Shown here: positions 32,507 to 42,312 of the stretch, in pieces
How the letters are laid out: every line of letters starts with the position of its first letter
Position numbering within the stretch: the stretch's first letter is position 1
Origin: Siphonodentalium dalli
Taxonomy: Eukaryota; Mollusca; Scaphopoda; Gadilida; Siphonodentaliidae
Reading direction: 5' to 3'
NCBI GenBank assembly: GCA_032622095.1
Contig: CP136069.1
Location: 190,207,122 to 190,271,121, forward strand
DNA length: 64,000 nt
Translations under genes and position numbers: made by a program
The notes under the pieces: model-generated
Told to the model about the DNA's origin: nothing
Database searches by the model: none
The model's input: only the letters and a program-made list of their open reading frames with translations

Positions 32507-32900
32507 GTGTGAGGCATGAAGTTTCCAAAAGTTGAAAATTTTGCCAAAGTTGGTGGTGAAGGGGGGGGGGGGGGGGCTGGCGGTTAGACACCGCCTAAAC
32601 CTCCCTGTCACTCATGAGAACAATTTCAACATATACAGTAATGCTCTAATTAATGTACTCCTTAACCACAGCAGAATTATGGGTAACTTTTCAGGATTTA
32701 GTCGGAAATATGGCTTGTTGCCATTCATTGGAAAGCTCTTGGCAAAAAGCCATATTTCCTATTAAATCCTGAAAAGTTACCCATAATTCTGCTGTGGTTA
32801 AGGAGTCGATTAATTAGAGCATTACTGTATGTGGTGTAAATTTCATACAAATGTTGTGTGAGGCATGAAGTTTCCAGCTGTTGTAAATTTTGCCAAAGTT

Positions 32901-32931
<31 letters not shown>

Positions 32932-32945
32932 CGCCAAAAGCTCCC
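32507..32945 (+). repeat. Direct repeat with G tracts flanking a Q element
   Basis: GTGTGAGGCATGAAGTTTCC...AATTTTGCCAAAGTTGG occurs at 32507-32556 and 32857-32901, each followed by a long G run (about 32562-32576; about 32900-32928) and then CACCGCCWAAACCTCCCT-like sequence. The Q element at 32634-32829 lies between them. Confidence 0.8.
32634..32829. mobile_element. Mariner-like MITE family Q, with internal deletion
   Basis: Ends TACAGTAATGCTCTAATTAA and GCATTACTGTA. The centre of the palindrome has lost part of its right arm after GGAAAGCTCTTGGC. Confidence 0.85.
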
Positions 32946-32999
32946 TCTCCCTGCATCAAAGCAAAGTCACTCATGTTTTTAATGGTATATATATCATTG

Positions 33000-33165
33000 A
33001 TTGTGAGCTGCGCTGGTGCATCTTTAAACATCCCATGCCAGTGCATTCTCTTATATATGCCACTGGCTTACCAGTTGAAGGTAAATATTGTTAGGCTAAT
33101 GGATTCGCTTATATATGTGAGGCTCCCTAAGGGAGACTTGCATATATAAGAAAACAATTGACTTA
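33000..33165 (+). mobile_element. Paired-hairpin MITE family H, type B, truncated
   Basis: Has the internal GCGCTGGTGCATCTTTAAAC lead and one and a half hairpins; the first hairpin lost its right arm. No TTAA ends remain. Confidence 0.75.
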
Positions 33166-33763
33166 AACCAAATTTATGCATAAAATTAACTTAACCACCA
33201 AAATAAAGCTAGAAAATTGAGTTTAAAAAACATTCAGAATTAAGGTACATATATAGAGATTAATTTTATTTTATGGACCTATCTTACAATTTTGGAGGGG
33301 GGGGGGGGGGTTGTAAATAACATAATGAGAAGAGAGTAAAAGATTAATACCTAGCACATAAATTGGTATTAACAAAATTATATTAATCTTGAAGATTCGA
33401 TAAAATACATCCATTTTTCATGACCATTTCTACATGACAGATATACAGACAGACATATATACAAACAGACATATATACAGCACGGGCATGAATACACAAC
33501 AGAAAGCTGGGAATAAGCTAAGGTTCTATGATGCGTAGTTGTTAAGTTTGTCTGCATAATGGGAAGTGATGTTGAATATATGTTCCACGTCATGAAAACC
33601 AACCATGCATTACTCATTAAATTGATGGTCTCAAAATGAAAACAGGATCGCAGAGAATTCGGAGTCGGAAACATCGTTATCAGTGATGAGTGATCAGCGA
33701 TATAAAATTTCTTAACAAATTCAAACAATTTTCTGTCCTTGTTTTTATCAAAACATGTCATAA
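33166..33763. other. Intergenic; longest apparently free ORF
   Basis: Contains a G14 run (33297-33310), an ACAGACATATATAC microsatellite (about 33435-33480) and a 127-codon minus ORF (33378-33761). The ORF runs through the microsatellite (giving a Cys/Tyr/Leu tract), shows no known domain and no splice context; probably chance. Confidence 0.4.
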
Positions 33764-33771
33764 CATTTAAT

Positions 33772-34012
33772 CAAGCCTTGAAATAGGGTGTCTGTCATTT
33801 GCAGAATGAGGTCCCCAGAGGGTGAATTTAGTGACGCTACCCTGCATAGTGGGCTAGCATCACCAAATTCACCCTCTGGGGACCTCATTCTGCTTACACC
33901 TCAGCAGAATGAGGTTCCCAGAGGGTGAATTTGATGATGCTATCCCGCTATGCGGGGGTAGCATCACTAAATTCACCCTCTGGGAAATTCTGACACCCTA
34001 TTTCAAGGCTAG
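33772..34012. mobile_element. hAT-type MITE family G, 241 bp, with target duplication
   Basis: TIRs CAAGCCTTGAAATAGGGTGT and its inverse ACACCCTATTTCAAGGCTAG, flanked by the 8-bp duplication CATTTAAT (33764-33771, 34013-34020). Two complete hairpin modules in tandem, about 100 bp each, parallel the paired design of family H. Confidence 0.92.
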
Positions 34013-34054
34013 CATTTAATTACATCAATAACCATAGAATAGTCCCAGGAATAT

Positions 34055-34870
34055 CACAGTCACAGAAAGCACATTGATGAGGTGATCAAAAGAATGAACC
34101 ACGTCAGCTCATTAAAGATCTCTTCCGTGCCACAATTACAACAACATAATTTTTATAATTTCTGATTTCAAGACTACAAACAGATATTTTGTGAATAAAA
34201 TACAGATAAAACTGATTTGGTATATTATTATTATTATTATAATTATTATTATTATTTGTCTATAAAGGCATAATAAAGGGGTTCATTTCCATCGTAATTC
34301 TCGGTAAATGTTATCTGTAATTTTCTATGATTGAGTTTTCCTTCGTTTTCGCATGGATTTCTGTTCTATATATAGCCCCTAAAGTGTCCCATGAATGTCA
34401 TAAGAACTTGTTATAGGAAGAGATAGGCCAACTTTAAAAAAACATTTTCAGTCCCCTCCTCAATTTTTTTTTAATTTTAAATTAAAAACAAAAATTCTAT
34501 GCCTTAACTGTCAAATTGGACAATCTAAATCACCTTGTATCATATAAGATAGGATACTGCTTCAATATCTAGAACTATCCATGTTATGTCAGGAAGAATA
34601 AAATACAGAAAATAAAATTTGCCCTCCCGCCCCATTTCTCTGAAAAAGTTGGATGTAAATCTATCAATTTATTTATATTGGCCTTACAGACATATAATAT
34701 ACCCAGTCTTAAGTTTCATCTGTATTTGATTCATAAAATAGATATGTAGTCTTGAAATCGGGATTTATAAAAATGATGTTGTTGTTGTAATAGTGGGCCA
34801 GAAGAGACAGATCATCTTTAATACAAATTTTATTCAGTCGTACAATTATCAAAGCACTCTATGATCTTCC
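34055..34870. mobile_element. Large imperfect inverted repeat Z
   Basis: Left arm about 34055-34265 (CATTAAAGATCTCTTCCGTG, ACAACAACATAATTTTTATA, GATTTCAAGACTACA) is inverted at about 34670-34870. A TAT/ATT microsatellite (34226-34258) sits at the inner end of the left arm. About 400 bp of AT-rich centre. Probably an old palindromic element; termini not defined. Confidence 0.7.
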
Positions 34871-34977
34871 ACAAGTTATTTATTGTTAACTGAAATTTAT
34901 GGCAAACTTACGAACATTTATGCAATCTTGTTTAGCAATAGGCATTGAAAGCAACCTTTTGTCAATCTTGGGTATTT

Positions 34978-35225
34978 CAAGCCTGAGTTTAGTGTGTCTG
35001 TCATTTGCAGAATGAGGTCACCAGAGGGTGTATTTAGTGACGATATCCTGCATCACCAAATTCACCCTCTGGGGACCTTATTCTGCATGGCCTCATCTGC
35101 AATGGGAGACATAGACTCAGATTGAAGTTCCCAAATGGTGAATATTGTGATCTACCCCCATTGGGAACTTCGATTATGCAATGTGTCATCTGCCAATTTT
35201 GGGATATAGAGAAACTAAACTAAAA
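34978..35225. mobile_element. hAT-type MITE family G, one half
   Basis: Left TIR CAAGCCTGAGTTTAGTGTG, one hairpin module, then the outer module with GAAGTTCCCAAATGGTGAAT. It stops at the point that is the centre of the complete elements; the right half is missing. Confidence 0.8.
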
Positions 35226-35363
35226 AAGACATAGAATCTATAGAATTGTAATACAAGTCGAATTCAGGTCTATCTCACATAGACCGGCTTCAATTACTAT
35301 TAAAGGGACATGTATAGAGGGTTTATTGGTATCATGTAATCGCTAGTTCAGAATTTGGAAGCA

Positions 35364-35626
35364 TATTCCATCTATGACTGCAGCTTCCTGAAATTTTGCG
35401 AAAACCCTGTGTCAGTGTATTCACTTATACATGCGAGTCTCCCATAGGGAGCCTTGCATATATAAGAGAATACATTGGCCTAAACAATATTTGCCATGAC
35501 ATTGTAAGCTAGTGCATTCTCTTATATATTCATGGCTCCCAATGGTAGACTCGCATATATGGGAGAATGCACTGGCACAGGATCTTTAATGCTGCACCAG
35601 CGCAGCTCCCATCATGAAAGGGTTAA
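35364..35626 (-). mobile_element. Paired-hairpin MITE family H, type B
   Basis: Right end CCCATCATGAAAGGGTTAA (TTAA 35623-35626); left end decayed. Two hairpins with CTCCCATAGGGAG and CTCCCAATGGTAG centres. Confidence 0.8.
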
Positions 35627-35916
35627 TGTACATGTATAAGACTATGATAAGTGATATAATATGAAGTCCATTTATAAAATTTCCTGCATTCATCGACATA
35701 TTTTTGACACAGGAATGTGACAAAAATGCAAAATCTTCAAATATCACAAAAGGTTGCTCTCAGATTGAATTACTGACTGATATTGGTTGTTGGATGATAA
35801 TATGGCATCTCACGGAAACTAGCTCGTTATCTTTGGTAATAAAATAAAATAAAAACAGTTCACAATCACAAATCAATATAACAAACTAAAGATAAATTAT
35901 AGCAAGTTTCTCGAAG

Positions 35917-36120
35917 TACAGTAATGCCCTAAGTAATCGACCTCTTAACCAAAGCAGAATTATGGGTAACTTTTCAGGATTTAGTCGAAAATATGACTTG
36001 TTGCCATTCATCGGAGAGCTTTCCGATGAATGGCAACAAGCCATATTTCCGACTAAATCCTGAAAAGTTACCCATAATTCTACTTTGGTTAAGAGGTCGA
36101 TTACTTAGGGCATTACTGTA
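35917..36120. mobile_element. Mariner-like palindromic MITE family Q, complete (204 bp)
   Basis: TA-flanked; ends ACAGTAATGCCCTAAGTAAT and its inverse, centre CGGAGAGCTTTCCGATG. Both arms are nearly identical to the copy at 30135. Confidence 0.87.
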
Positions 36121-36418
36121 TATAAAGCCTGTGTATTAGGATCCTGCAATTCGAATCGATATCGATTTGAAATTATATCCAATTTCTATTAAATGGACAG
36201 AAATCTCTCTCATAGGTAAATAATATCAATTCTCACGGATAAGAATACTCTATTTCTGGACTCAAATCATAAATCTCAACATGAAAATAAACATATTGCT
36301 GTAATCCCATTGGTTCAGATGCTTTAAAATAAATAAACAGCAAAACGCTATTCTGAGCATTGATATTAATTATTTGAAGGGACTCCAGGCATTCACAGTG
36401 GGTAAATGTGCAAACAAT

Positions 36419-36543
36419 CAAGACTGCAAATAGTGTGTCTGTCATTTCGAGAATGAGGTCCCCAGAGGGTGAAATTAGTGAAGTTATCCCGTATGGCAGG
36501 CTAGCGTTACTAAATTCACCTTCTGGGGACCTCATTCTGCTTA
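36419..36543. mobile_element. hAT-type MITE family G, fragment
   Basis: Left TIR CAAGACTGCAAATAGTGTGT and one complete hairpin module, ending at CATTCTGCTTAA; the rest is absent. Confidence 0.8.
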
Positions 36544-36566
36544 ATGATTGAGATCGTTTTTCCTTC

Positions 36567-37009
36567 TTAACCCTTTACCCAACAAAACGGCCAAAAACGC
36601 CCAAACAAAGCTTCAACAGCCTAAAATAGAATCGGTCTGTCTCAATAGAACCATACAAATATGGATATCATTGGAACCGGCTCCTTGACCACCACTGTGC
36701 CAATGCATTCTCTTCTATATGCGAGTCGACCATAGGTCGCCTCGCATATATAAGAGAATGCATTGGCCTAAAAAAATCAATTTTTAACACTTTTTACCAT
36801 TTTTTCTTACATTCTTTAACAATTTTATAATTTTTTCTTACATTTTTTAACAATATTTATAATATTTTCCTACATTCTTTGACAATTTTATCATTTTTAA
36901 TATGTGTTAAGCCAATGCATTCTCTTATATATGCGAGGCGACCTATGGTCGACTCGCATATATAAGAGAATGCATTGGCACAGGGCCGTTCTGTTGGGTA
37001 AAGGGTTAA
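36567..37009 (-). mobile_element. Paired-hairpin MITE family H, type A, complete (opposite orientation)
   Basis: TTAA at 36567-36570 and 37006-37009; TIRs CCCTTTACCCAACA and TGTTGGGTAAAGGG, perfect over 14 bp. The asymmetric flank (GCCAAAAACGCCCAAACAAA) is on the left here. Hairpins at 36710-36776 and 36912-36978. The spacer holds about three tandem TTTCTTACATTCTTTAACAA-like units. Confidence 0.92.
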
Positions 37010-37028
37010 AATGTGATTATGTGATAAG

Positions 37029-37166
37029 GATCTCAAATTTGTCGCAATTCTATACATATTCGTCCACTAAATTCGATTCGAGGCTCGCAAAAGCTCGGCT
37101 CGAATCAAATTTAGTGAACTCGGTTAATAAATTTTGTATAGAATTGCGACTCAATAGAGATCCTCT
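37029..37166. repeat. 138-bp hairpin
   Basis: GGATCTCAAATTTGTCGCAA and TTGCGACTCAATAGAGATCC are the ends of an inverted repeat; the centre (CTCGCAAAAGCTCGGCTCG) is less regular. A small unclassified palindrome seen once. Confidence 0.75.
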
Positions 37167-37285
37167 ATGTCTGAACATTTCCTGTGGGAACTACTCATCA
37201 ATGAGTATTTAGTTTAGAAAGGGTTATGTACAGTTGTATTACTGACTTTTATAAAAATTTATGTTACTTTGCATAAACCTACTTC

Positions 37286-37456
37286 ATGAAGCCACATGAA
37301 CACACTTCATGAACACACATGACATGAACCCACTACATGAAACCATGGCATGAACCCACATGACATGAACCCACATGACATGAACCCAGTTCATGAACCC
37401 ACATGACATGAACCCACTTCATGAACCCATATGACATGAACCCACTTCATGAACCT
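37286..37456 (+). repeat. Short tandem repeat of CATGAACCCA units
   Basis: Alternating CATGAACCCACATGA and CATGAACCCACTTCA blocks, about ten in all. Confidence 0.85.
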
Positions 37457-37869
37457 ACTTTGAAGATCTTTAGTCCCTTTAAATTGGAATGTCAATCTAC
37501 TAATTTCTGGGAATTCATGGGAATGTTACTAATCTTTTGGGAAAAAATTGGCAATTTCAAAGAGCTTTTTTTTAGACATTTAACACTAAGTTTTACTAAG
37601 GTATCCATGGAAGATATTTATAGCATTTTCAGAAATTATAAATAAAATTTGTATTATTTGATAGAAACTTTTCCGGACAAGTGTCCTCGATTTATAAAAT
37701 ATTAGATTTTTTACCCTGGCATCTAAATAAAACATTCTGGGAAGAGATAGACGATCTTTAATGGCCTAATGATTACGGTCATTAACTTGATCCATGAGAA
37801 AGAAGATGGACGAGTAATTTCTGCTAACATTTGATACATAGATTGAATGAAACAAGTGTGTGAACTGGT

Positions 37870-38247
37870 CAAGTCTGCAAATAGTGTCTGTCATTTGCAG
37901 AATGAGGTCGCCAGAGGGTGAATTTAGTGATTCTATGCTGCACAGCATCACCAAATTCACCCTCTGGGGACCTCATTCTGCTGAGACCTCAACTGCTATA
38001 GGAGACTTAGCATCAAATTGAAGTTCCCCAGTTGAAGTTTGTGATTTTCACCTCGATTATGCATTTTATCTTCTGCAAATTTGGGGATATTAGAAACTGA
38101 ACAGAAGGGGGAAATGAACAAAAAACAACATTAATTTGAGCATATAGATGCTTCCCAGAATATGAGGTCCCCAGAGGATGAATTTTGCCCTCTGGGGGGG
38201 GGGGGGACCTCATTCTGCAAATGACAAGACACATTATTCCAGGCTTG
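37870..38247. mobile_element. hAT-type MITE family G, 378 bp, with target duplication
   Basis: TIRs CAAGTCTGCAAATAGTGTCT and ATTCCAGGCTTG are divergent, but the 8-bp duplication GAACTGGT is perfect (37862-37869, 38248-38255). The right hairpin has collapsed and gained a G12 tract near 38196-38208. Confidence 0.9.
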
Positions 38248-38475
38248 GAACTGGTTAACATTATTAAATAAGTTTGTTGTGACGCGATAATAAAACTAGA
38301 ATGGTAGGTTCAAATTATATCTTGCAGCACGACAAACAAGGGCAATAACGTTAGCATGTTCACACAATATTAGCATGTCCACACAATGGTGCTGTACTAT
38401 ATTTATTGCACACTCCAATGACAGTAGCTTATAGTATACTAAAACTTAGGTAAAATAAAAATAAATTACTTGTTC

Positions 38476-38664
38476 TCAGGTACCTCCTTCATCACTCAGG
38501 CACCTCCCAAATCACTGAGGCAGCTCCCTCGTCACTCAGGTACCTCCTTCATCACTCAGGCACCCCACTAATCACTCATGCACCTCCCTCATCACTCAGG
38601 CACCTCCCTCGTCACTCAGGCACCTCAGTCATGACTCGGGCACATCCCTCATCACTCAGGCACT
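38476..38664 (+). repeat. About 20-bp tandem repeat, about 9 copies
   Basis: Units CACTCAGGCACCTCCCTCAT and close variants. Confidence 0.9.
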
Positions 38665-38681
38665 GAAATTTTCTTTTACTG

Positions 38682-38944
38682 GTAACCATTTCATGATGGG
38701 AGTGGCACTGGTGCAGCATTAAAGATCTTGTGCCAGTGCAATTTCTTATATAGGGGAGTCTCCCATATAGAGCCTTGCATATATAAGAGATTGAACTGGC
38801 TTACAAGGTCAAGGTAAATATTGTTAGGCCAATCTATGATCTTATATATGCGAGGCTCTGGTGGGAGACTCACATATATAAGAGAATGCATTGGCACAAG
38901 GTTTTTCGCAAAATTTCATGAAGCTCCAGTCATGGAATGGTTAA
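38682..38944 (+). mobile_element. Paired-hairpin MITE family H, type B
   Basis: Begins TAACCATTTCATGATGGG and ends CAGTCATGGAATGGTTAA. Two hairpins with weathered centres. Its right TTAA (38941-38944) is shared with the next element. Confidence 0.85.
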
Positions 38945-39180
38945 CCCTTTGAGTGCCAGGTCCGATTTTTGTATTGACCCATATACCCTGTGCCAATGCA
39001 TTCTCTTATATATGCGAGTCGACCATAGGTCGCCTCGCATATATAAGAGAATGCATTGGCCTAACCCCAAAAAAAATAATTAAAATGTTTTTTATTTTTT
39101 ATTTTTTAATTTTTTTTAGGGCACTCTACAGACCATACATTAGGGCCGATGAGATCGGCGACTAGCACTAAAAGGGTTAA
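38941..39180. mobile_element. Single-hairpin TTAA element with family H palindrome
   Basis: TTAA at 38941-38944 and 39177-39180; TIRs CCCTTTGAGTGCCAGGTCCG and GATCGGCGACTAGCACTAAA differ from other H elements beyond the CCCTTT. It contains one perfect type A hairpin (about 38993-39059). Thus the same palindrome occurs in elements with different ends. Confidence 0.85.
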
Positions 39181-39426
39181 AAAGCCTCGTCAAACATTTT
39201 GTTCAATATTTTCTGTTAGGATTATTGGATTTGAACGAAAATGAATTTTTTTTGTTTCTGGAATATTATTTCCAAATTTTAAGAAAAAAATAATAATAAA
39301 TTGCCCTCCCCTCATCTAATTGACATGCAATGAGAACAGATATCTTATTTGAATGGCCTTAGATCCATATTGCTTTATTCAATTAAACAAACTTGTGATT
39401 TATGTAGAATATACCTCATAATTTAC

Positions 39427-39942
39427 TTAAAGGTCCATTTAATTTTTGAATCACCGATTATTTTTTTATAGTGCCTTGATATAGGGTTATGATAACAATC
39501 TATGCCATAAAATATGATTAAAATTCTATAATTCATCGCCATTTGGAACGTCTGTGTCTCAGAAGGTGCCCATATAGAAATAGAAAACTGCTGAAATCAT
39601 AGAAACATTTCCCCCGTTATGGCTCTCAGAATGCAACAGAATACAAACTAAAAATTTATTTTCAATGGAAGGGGAATAACTCTATATCTTAAGATATAGA
39701 GTCATTACCCTTCCATTGAAAATAATGAAACTTGAGCACAGACCACACGTCGATATCTCAACAATAACATGTTCACAGTTTATTACACCGGATAAGTTGA
39801 CAGTTTTTGGAGCTTCCTCTTTCAAATAGTATATAATATGGCATATGTTTTATATAAAATGATCTGGGGGTTCATGGTATATAATATGGCATATGTTTTA
39901 TATAAAATGATCTCGGGGTTCGAAAATTAAGTGGACCTTTAA
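39427..39942. mobile_element. TTAA-type MITE family R, complete (516 bp)
   Basis: TTAA at 39427-39430 and 39939-39942; TIRs AGGTCCATTTAATTTTTGAA and TTCGAAAATTAAGTGGACCT. Central hairpin TCAATGGAAGGGGAATAACT...inverse (39661-39722). A local duplication of TATAATATGGCATATGTTTT lies near the right end. Confidence 0.87.
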
Positions 39943-40191
39943 AACATTTTCTGTTACAGTTGACGTCGTAAAGACGTTGTCAACGTAATCGGTGTATATT
40001 GTCCAAGGACAAGATAAATTCTTTTATTGTACGTTTTGAAATCTTCAAAATTTTGCTGTAGTTTGTCAAAAATAAAACAATGGGTGTCCAATAAAATACA
40101 CAAAGAGTTTTTTTCTTCGTCACCAGATGACACAATTAAAATAAAATTCAACAAAACATTTATCACAATTAGACATTTATATTAACCCTTT

Positions 40192-40582
40192 ACCCAACAA
40201 ACCGGCCAAAACCGGCCAAATAAAGCTTCAACAGCCTAAAATATCTTCGGTCTTTCTCAATAGAACCATACAAATATGGATATCATTGGAACCGGCTCCT
40301 TGACCACATTGTGATAGTTACAGTTATGCCCTGTGCCAATGCATTCTCTTATATATGCGAGTCGACCATAGGTCGCCTCGCATATATAAGAGAATGCATT
40401 GGCCTAAAAAAAATCCTTTTTTTAACACTTTTTACCATTTTTTCTTACATTCTTTAACAATTTTATAATTTGTAATGTGTTAAGCCAATGCATTCTCTTA
40501 TATATGCGAGGCGACCTATGGTCGACTCGCATATATAAGAGAATGCATTGGCACAGGGCCCTTCTGTTGGGTAAAGGGTTAA
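40192..40582 (-). mobile_element. Paired-hairpin MITE family H, type A, complete
   Basis: TTAA at 40192-40195 and 40579-40582; TIRs CCCTTTACCCAACA/TGTTGGGTAAAGGG. Hairpins 40336-40402 and 40485-40551 are near perfect. Almost identical to 36567-37009 apart from a shorter spacer. Confidence 0.92.
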
Positions 40583-40894
40583 GGAGTTTCCATGGCTCAG
40601 CTATGTCAGGAGGTAGAAAGTTTAGATGGACCTACACAGACAATTACTTAATTGTTAAGCTAGTACACCACGTGAAGGAATCTATACTATTTGAAGACCA
40701 CATTAAGCATATAATATAACAATAAAAAAAGTCAAAAATATGACTTTAATCATAGTTTTAGAAGGAAAATTTTGGGAAGAGTGTTATCAGCAAGTATACA
40801 AATTGAGTGGAAATGAATAACTGCCCTAAAAAGTACATGATCTAAACTAGTAAAAGGCTTGAATGGCAATTTAATTGAGTACGATACTGCTTCA
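40583..40894. other. Intergenic next to a gene 3' end
   Basis: AT-rich; probably downstream of, or part of the 3' UTR of, the minus-strand gene whose stop is at 41238. No clear AATAAA was identified on the minus strand before the 46-bp repeat. Confidence 0.35.
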
Positions 40895-41214
40895 AGAATC
40901 TCAACATTCCACCTCCTGACATAACTCAGGTGTGGATTCAGGAATCTCAACATTCCACCTCCTGACATAACTCAGGTGTGGATTCAGGAATCTCAACATT
41001 CCACCTCCTGACATAACTCAGGTGTGGATTCAGGAATCTCAACATTCCACCTCCTGACATAACTCAGGTGTGGATTCAGGAATCTCAACATTCAACCTCC
41101 CGACATAACTCAGGTGTGGATTCAGGAATCTCAACATTCCACCTCCTGACATAACTCAGGTGTGGATTCAGGAATCTCAACATTCAACCTCCCGACATAA
41201 CTCAGGTGTGGAAA
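40895..41214 (-). repeat. 46-bp minisatellite, 7 copies, just after a stop codon
   Basis: Units read GAATCTCAACATTCCACCTC, then CTGACATAACTCAGGTGTGG, then ATTCAG. It begins about 24 bp downstream of the stop codon of the unknown minus-strand gene, so it should be transcribed in its 3' UTR. The unit contains the palindromic core TGACATAACTCAGGTG imperfectly. Confidence 0.92.
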
Positions 41215-41237
41215 CCCCTAAATTACAAAAATAATTA

Positions 41238-41813
41238 TTATTTGAAGCCCAGAACTTTCCTCCAGAAGCCCTTAGATTTAGCACCATTTTTCGACGTAAC
41301 TGACTCGGCCGAGCCGCGGCCCGAATCCACTTCATCGTCAACTGTTAATAACATCGTCGTATTCTCCTTCATCATGCTCTTCTTCCCGTGTGAACCAGAC
41401 CGTTTTCTTTTCTGGTTATCGATACTCGACGCACGAGACCTGGAGTCCTGAGACACATTCTTTTTAACAGGAAACGTTAGTTTTTGTTTCGCTCCGACTG
41501 CTTTCTTTGCTTCATGTTTAAAGCCTTGGTTAATGACTGTAGTTAACTTTCCCGTGCTCGGCGATTGGTTAATGACTGTAGTTAACTTTCCCGTGCTCGG
41601 CGACCGCTGAAGCCGCTGTAATCTTACGCCTTCTGATGACCTCATTCCATTATCCTCATGACTCCCAGCCCCAAATAGAACTCCAGCGACGCTCATTTGT
41701 GATTTAGTTACGCAAGAATTCTCTGCAGATTTATGATCTATTAATACTGATGATGGCTTAGACTCAAATGTTTTCGGTTTCTTTTTCTTCTTCTTTTTTG
41801 TCGGTTCCTTTAT
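41238..41813 (-). CDS. Last coding exon of an unrecognised Lys/Ser-rich protein
   Basis: On the minus strand an acceptor (GCTTACGATATTACAG) precedes 191 codons from IKEPTKKKK to a TAA at 41238-41240. The open frame runs further upstream (to 41924) but that part reads through the intron. The product is basic and low in hydrophobics: a poly-Lys run after four residues, mid-region SVAGVLFGAGSHEDNG, then a perfect tandem duplication of SPSTGKLTTVINQ, a Ser/Arg/Lys segment, an acidic LLTVDDEVDSGRGSAES patch and the C-terminus KGFWRKVLGFK. No membrane segment or named domain seen. Phase 0 at its start matches the end of the upstream exon at 44472. It could be a disordered tail of a signalling or nuclear protein; I do not recognise the family. 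Confidence 0.7.
   Translation of the reverse strand: MKEPTKKKKKKKPKTFESKPSSVLIDHKSAENSCVTKSQMSVAGVLFGAGSHEDNGMRSSEGVRLQRLQRSPSTGKLTTVINQSPSTGKLTTVINQGFKHEAKKAVGAKQKLTFPVKKNVSQDSRSRASSIDNQKRKRSGSHGKKSMMKENTTMLLTVDDEVDSGRGSAESVTSKNGAKSKGFWRKVLGFK
41526..41603 (-). repeat. 39-bp in-frame tandem duplication in an exon
   Basis: Two perfect 39-bp copies (41526-41564, 41565-41603) encode two copies of a 13-residue segment (SPSTGKLTTVINQ). Perfect identity at the DNA level points to a recent event, possibly polymorphic. Confidence 0.95.
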
Positions 41814-41934
41814 CTGTAATATCGTAAGCATATAATTTATCTGGGAATCAAAATAATCAACTAACAAGAGATGGACTGTGGTCCGGTGCATACCCCCTTG
41901 TGGCATACCTCCTAGTGTAGGCATACCTATAACC

Positions 41935-42312
41935 TATGACTGATATACTCGCACAGATGGACCCAAAAATCTTACTTTTCATATAAACAAAGATGAATAA
42001 CTGTCGAATGAACAACCTAAACCAAATTTAATTGAGATACGAGAATTACTTTTCAAGTTATGGCCTGAACAGACATTGGACAGACAAAAAAAACCAACAT
42101 TTCCAGATAAACAAAGATGAATAACTCTAGAATGGAAAATCCCAACTAAATGATGCAACCCTCAAATGAATGTCCTCATAGTAGTGTACATCCATAGCAA
42201 ATTTCATTGAGATCCAAGCACTACTGTTCTAGTTATGACATGAACAGACATCGGATGGACAGACAGGTACAAAACAGTATACCTCCCTTTTTTTTTTAAC
42301 AAAGTGGTATAA
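41935..42312 (+). repeat. Interspersed repeat BB, copy 1
   Basis: Two direct modules (AAACAAAGATGAATAACT) with CATGAACAGACAT and GGATGGACAGACAG, ending CAGTATACCTCCC-T10-AACAAAGTGGTATAAT, a terminal hairpin shared with 60905-61503. Lies in the intron of the unknown gene. Confidence 0.55.

Larger units (their letters stand above)
38265..40110 (+). mobile_element. Interspersed repeat E, copy split by four later insertions
   Basis: Pieces matching 17155-17560 in order are 38268-38455, about 39358-39426 and about 39955-40105. They are separated by a minisatellite (38476-38664), two family H elements (38682-39180) and a family R element (39427-39942). The order of the pieces shows one original element. 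Confidence 0.75.

Noticed and set aside
33378-33761. 127-codon minus-strand ORF
   Set aside because: Passes through an ACAGACATATATAC microsatellite, no domain, no splice or promoter context; likely chance.
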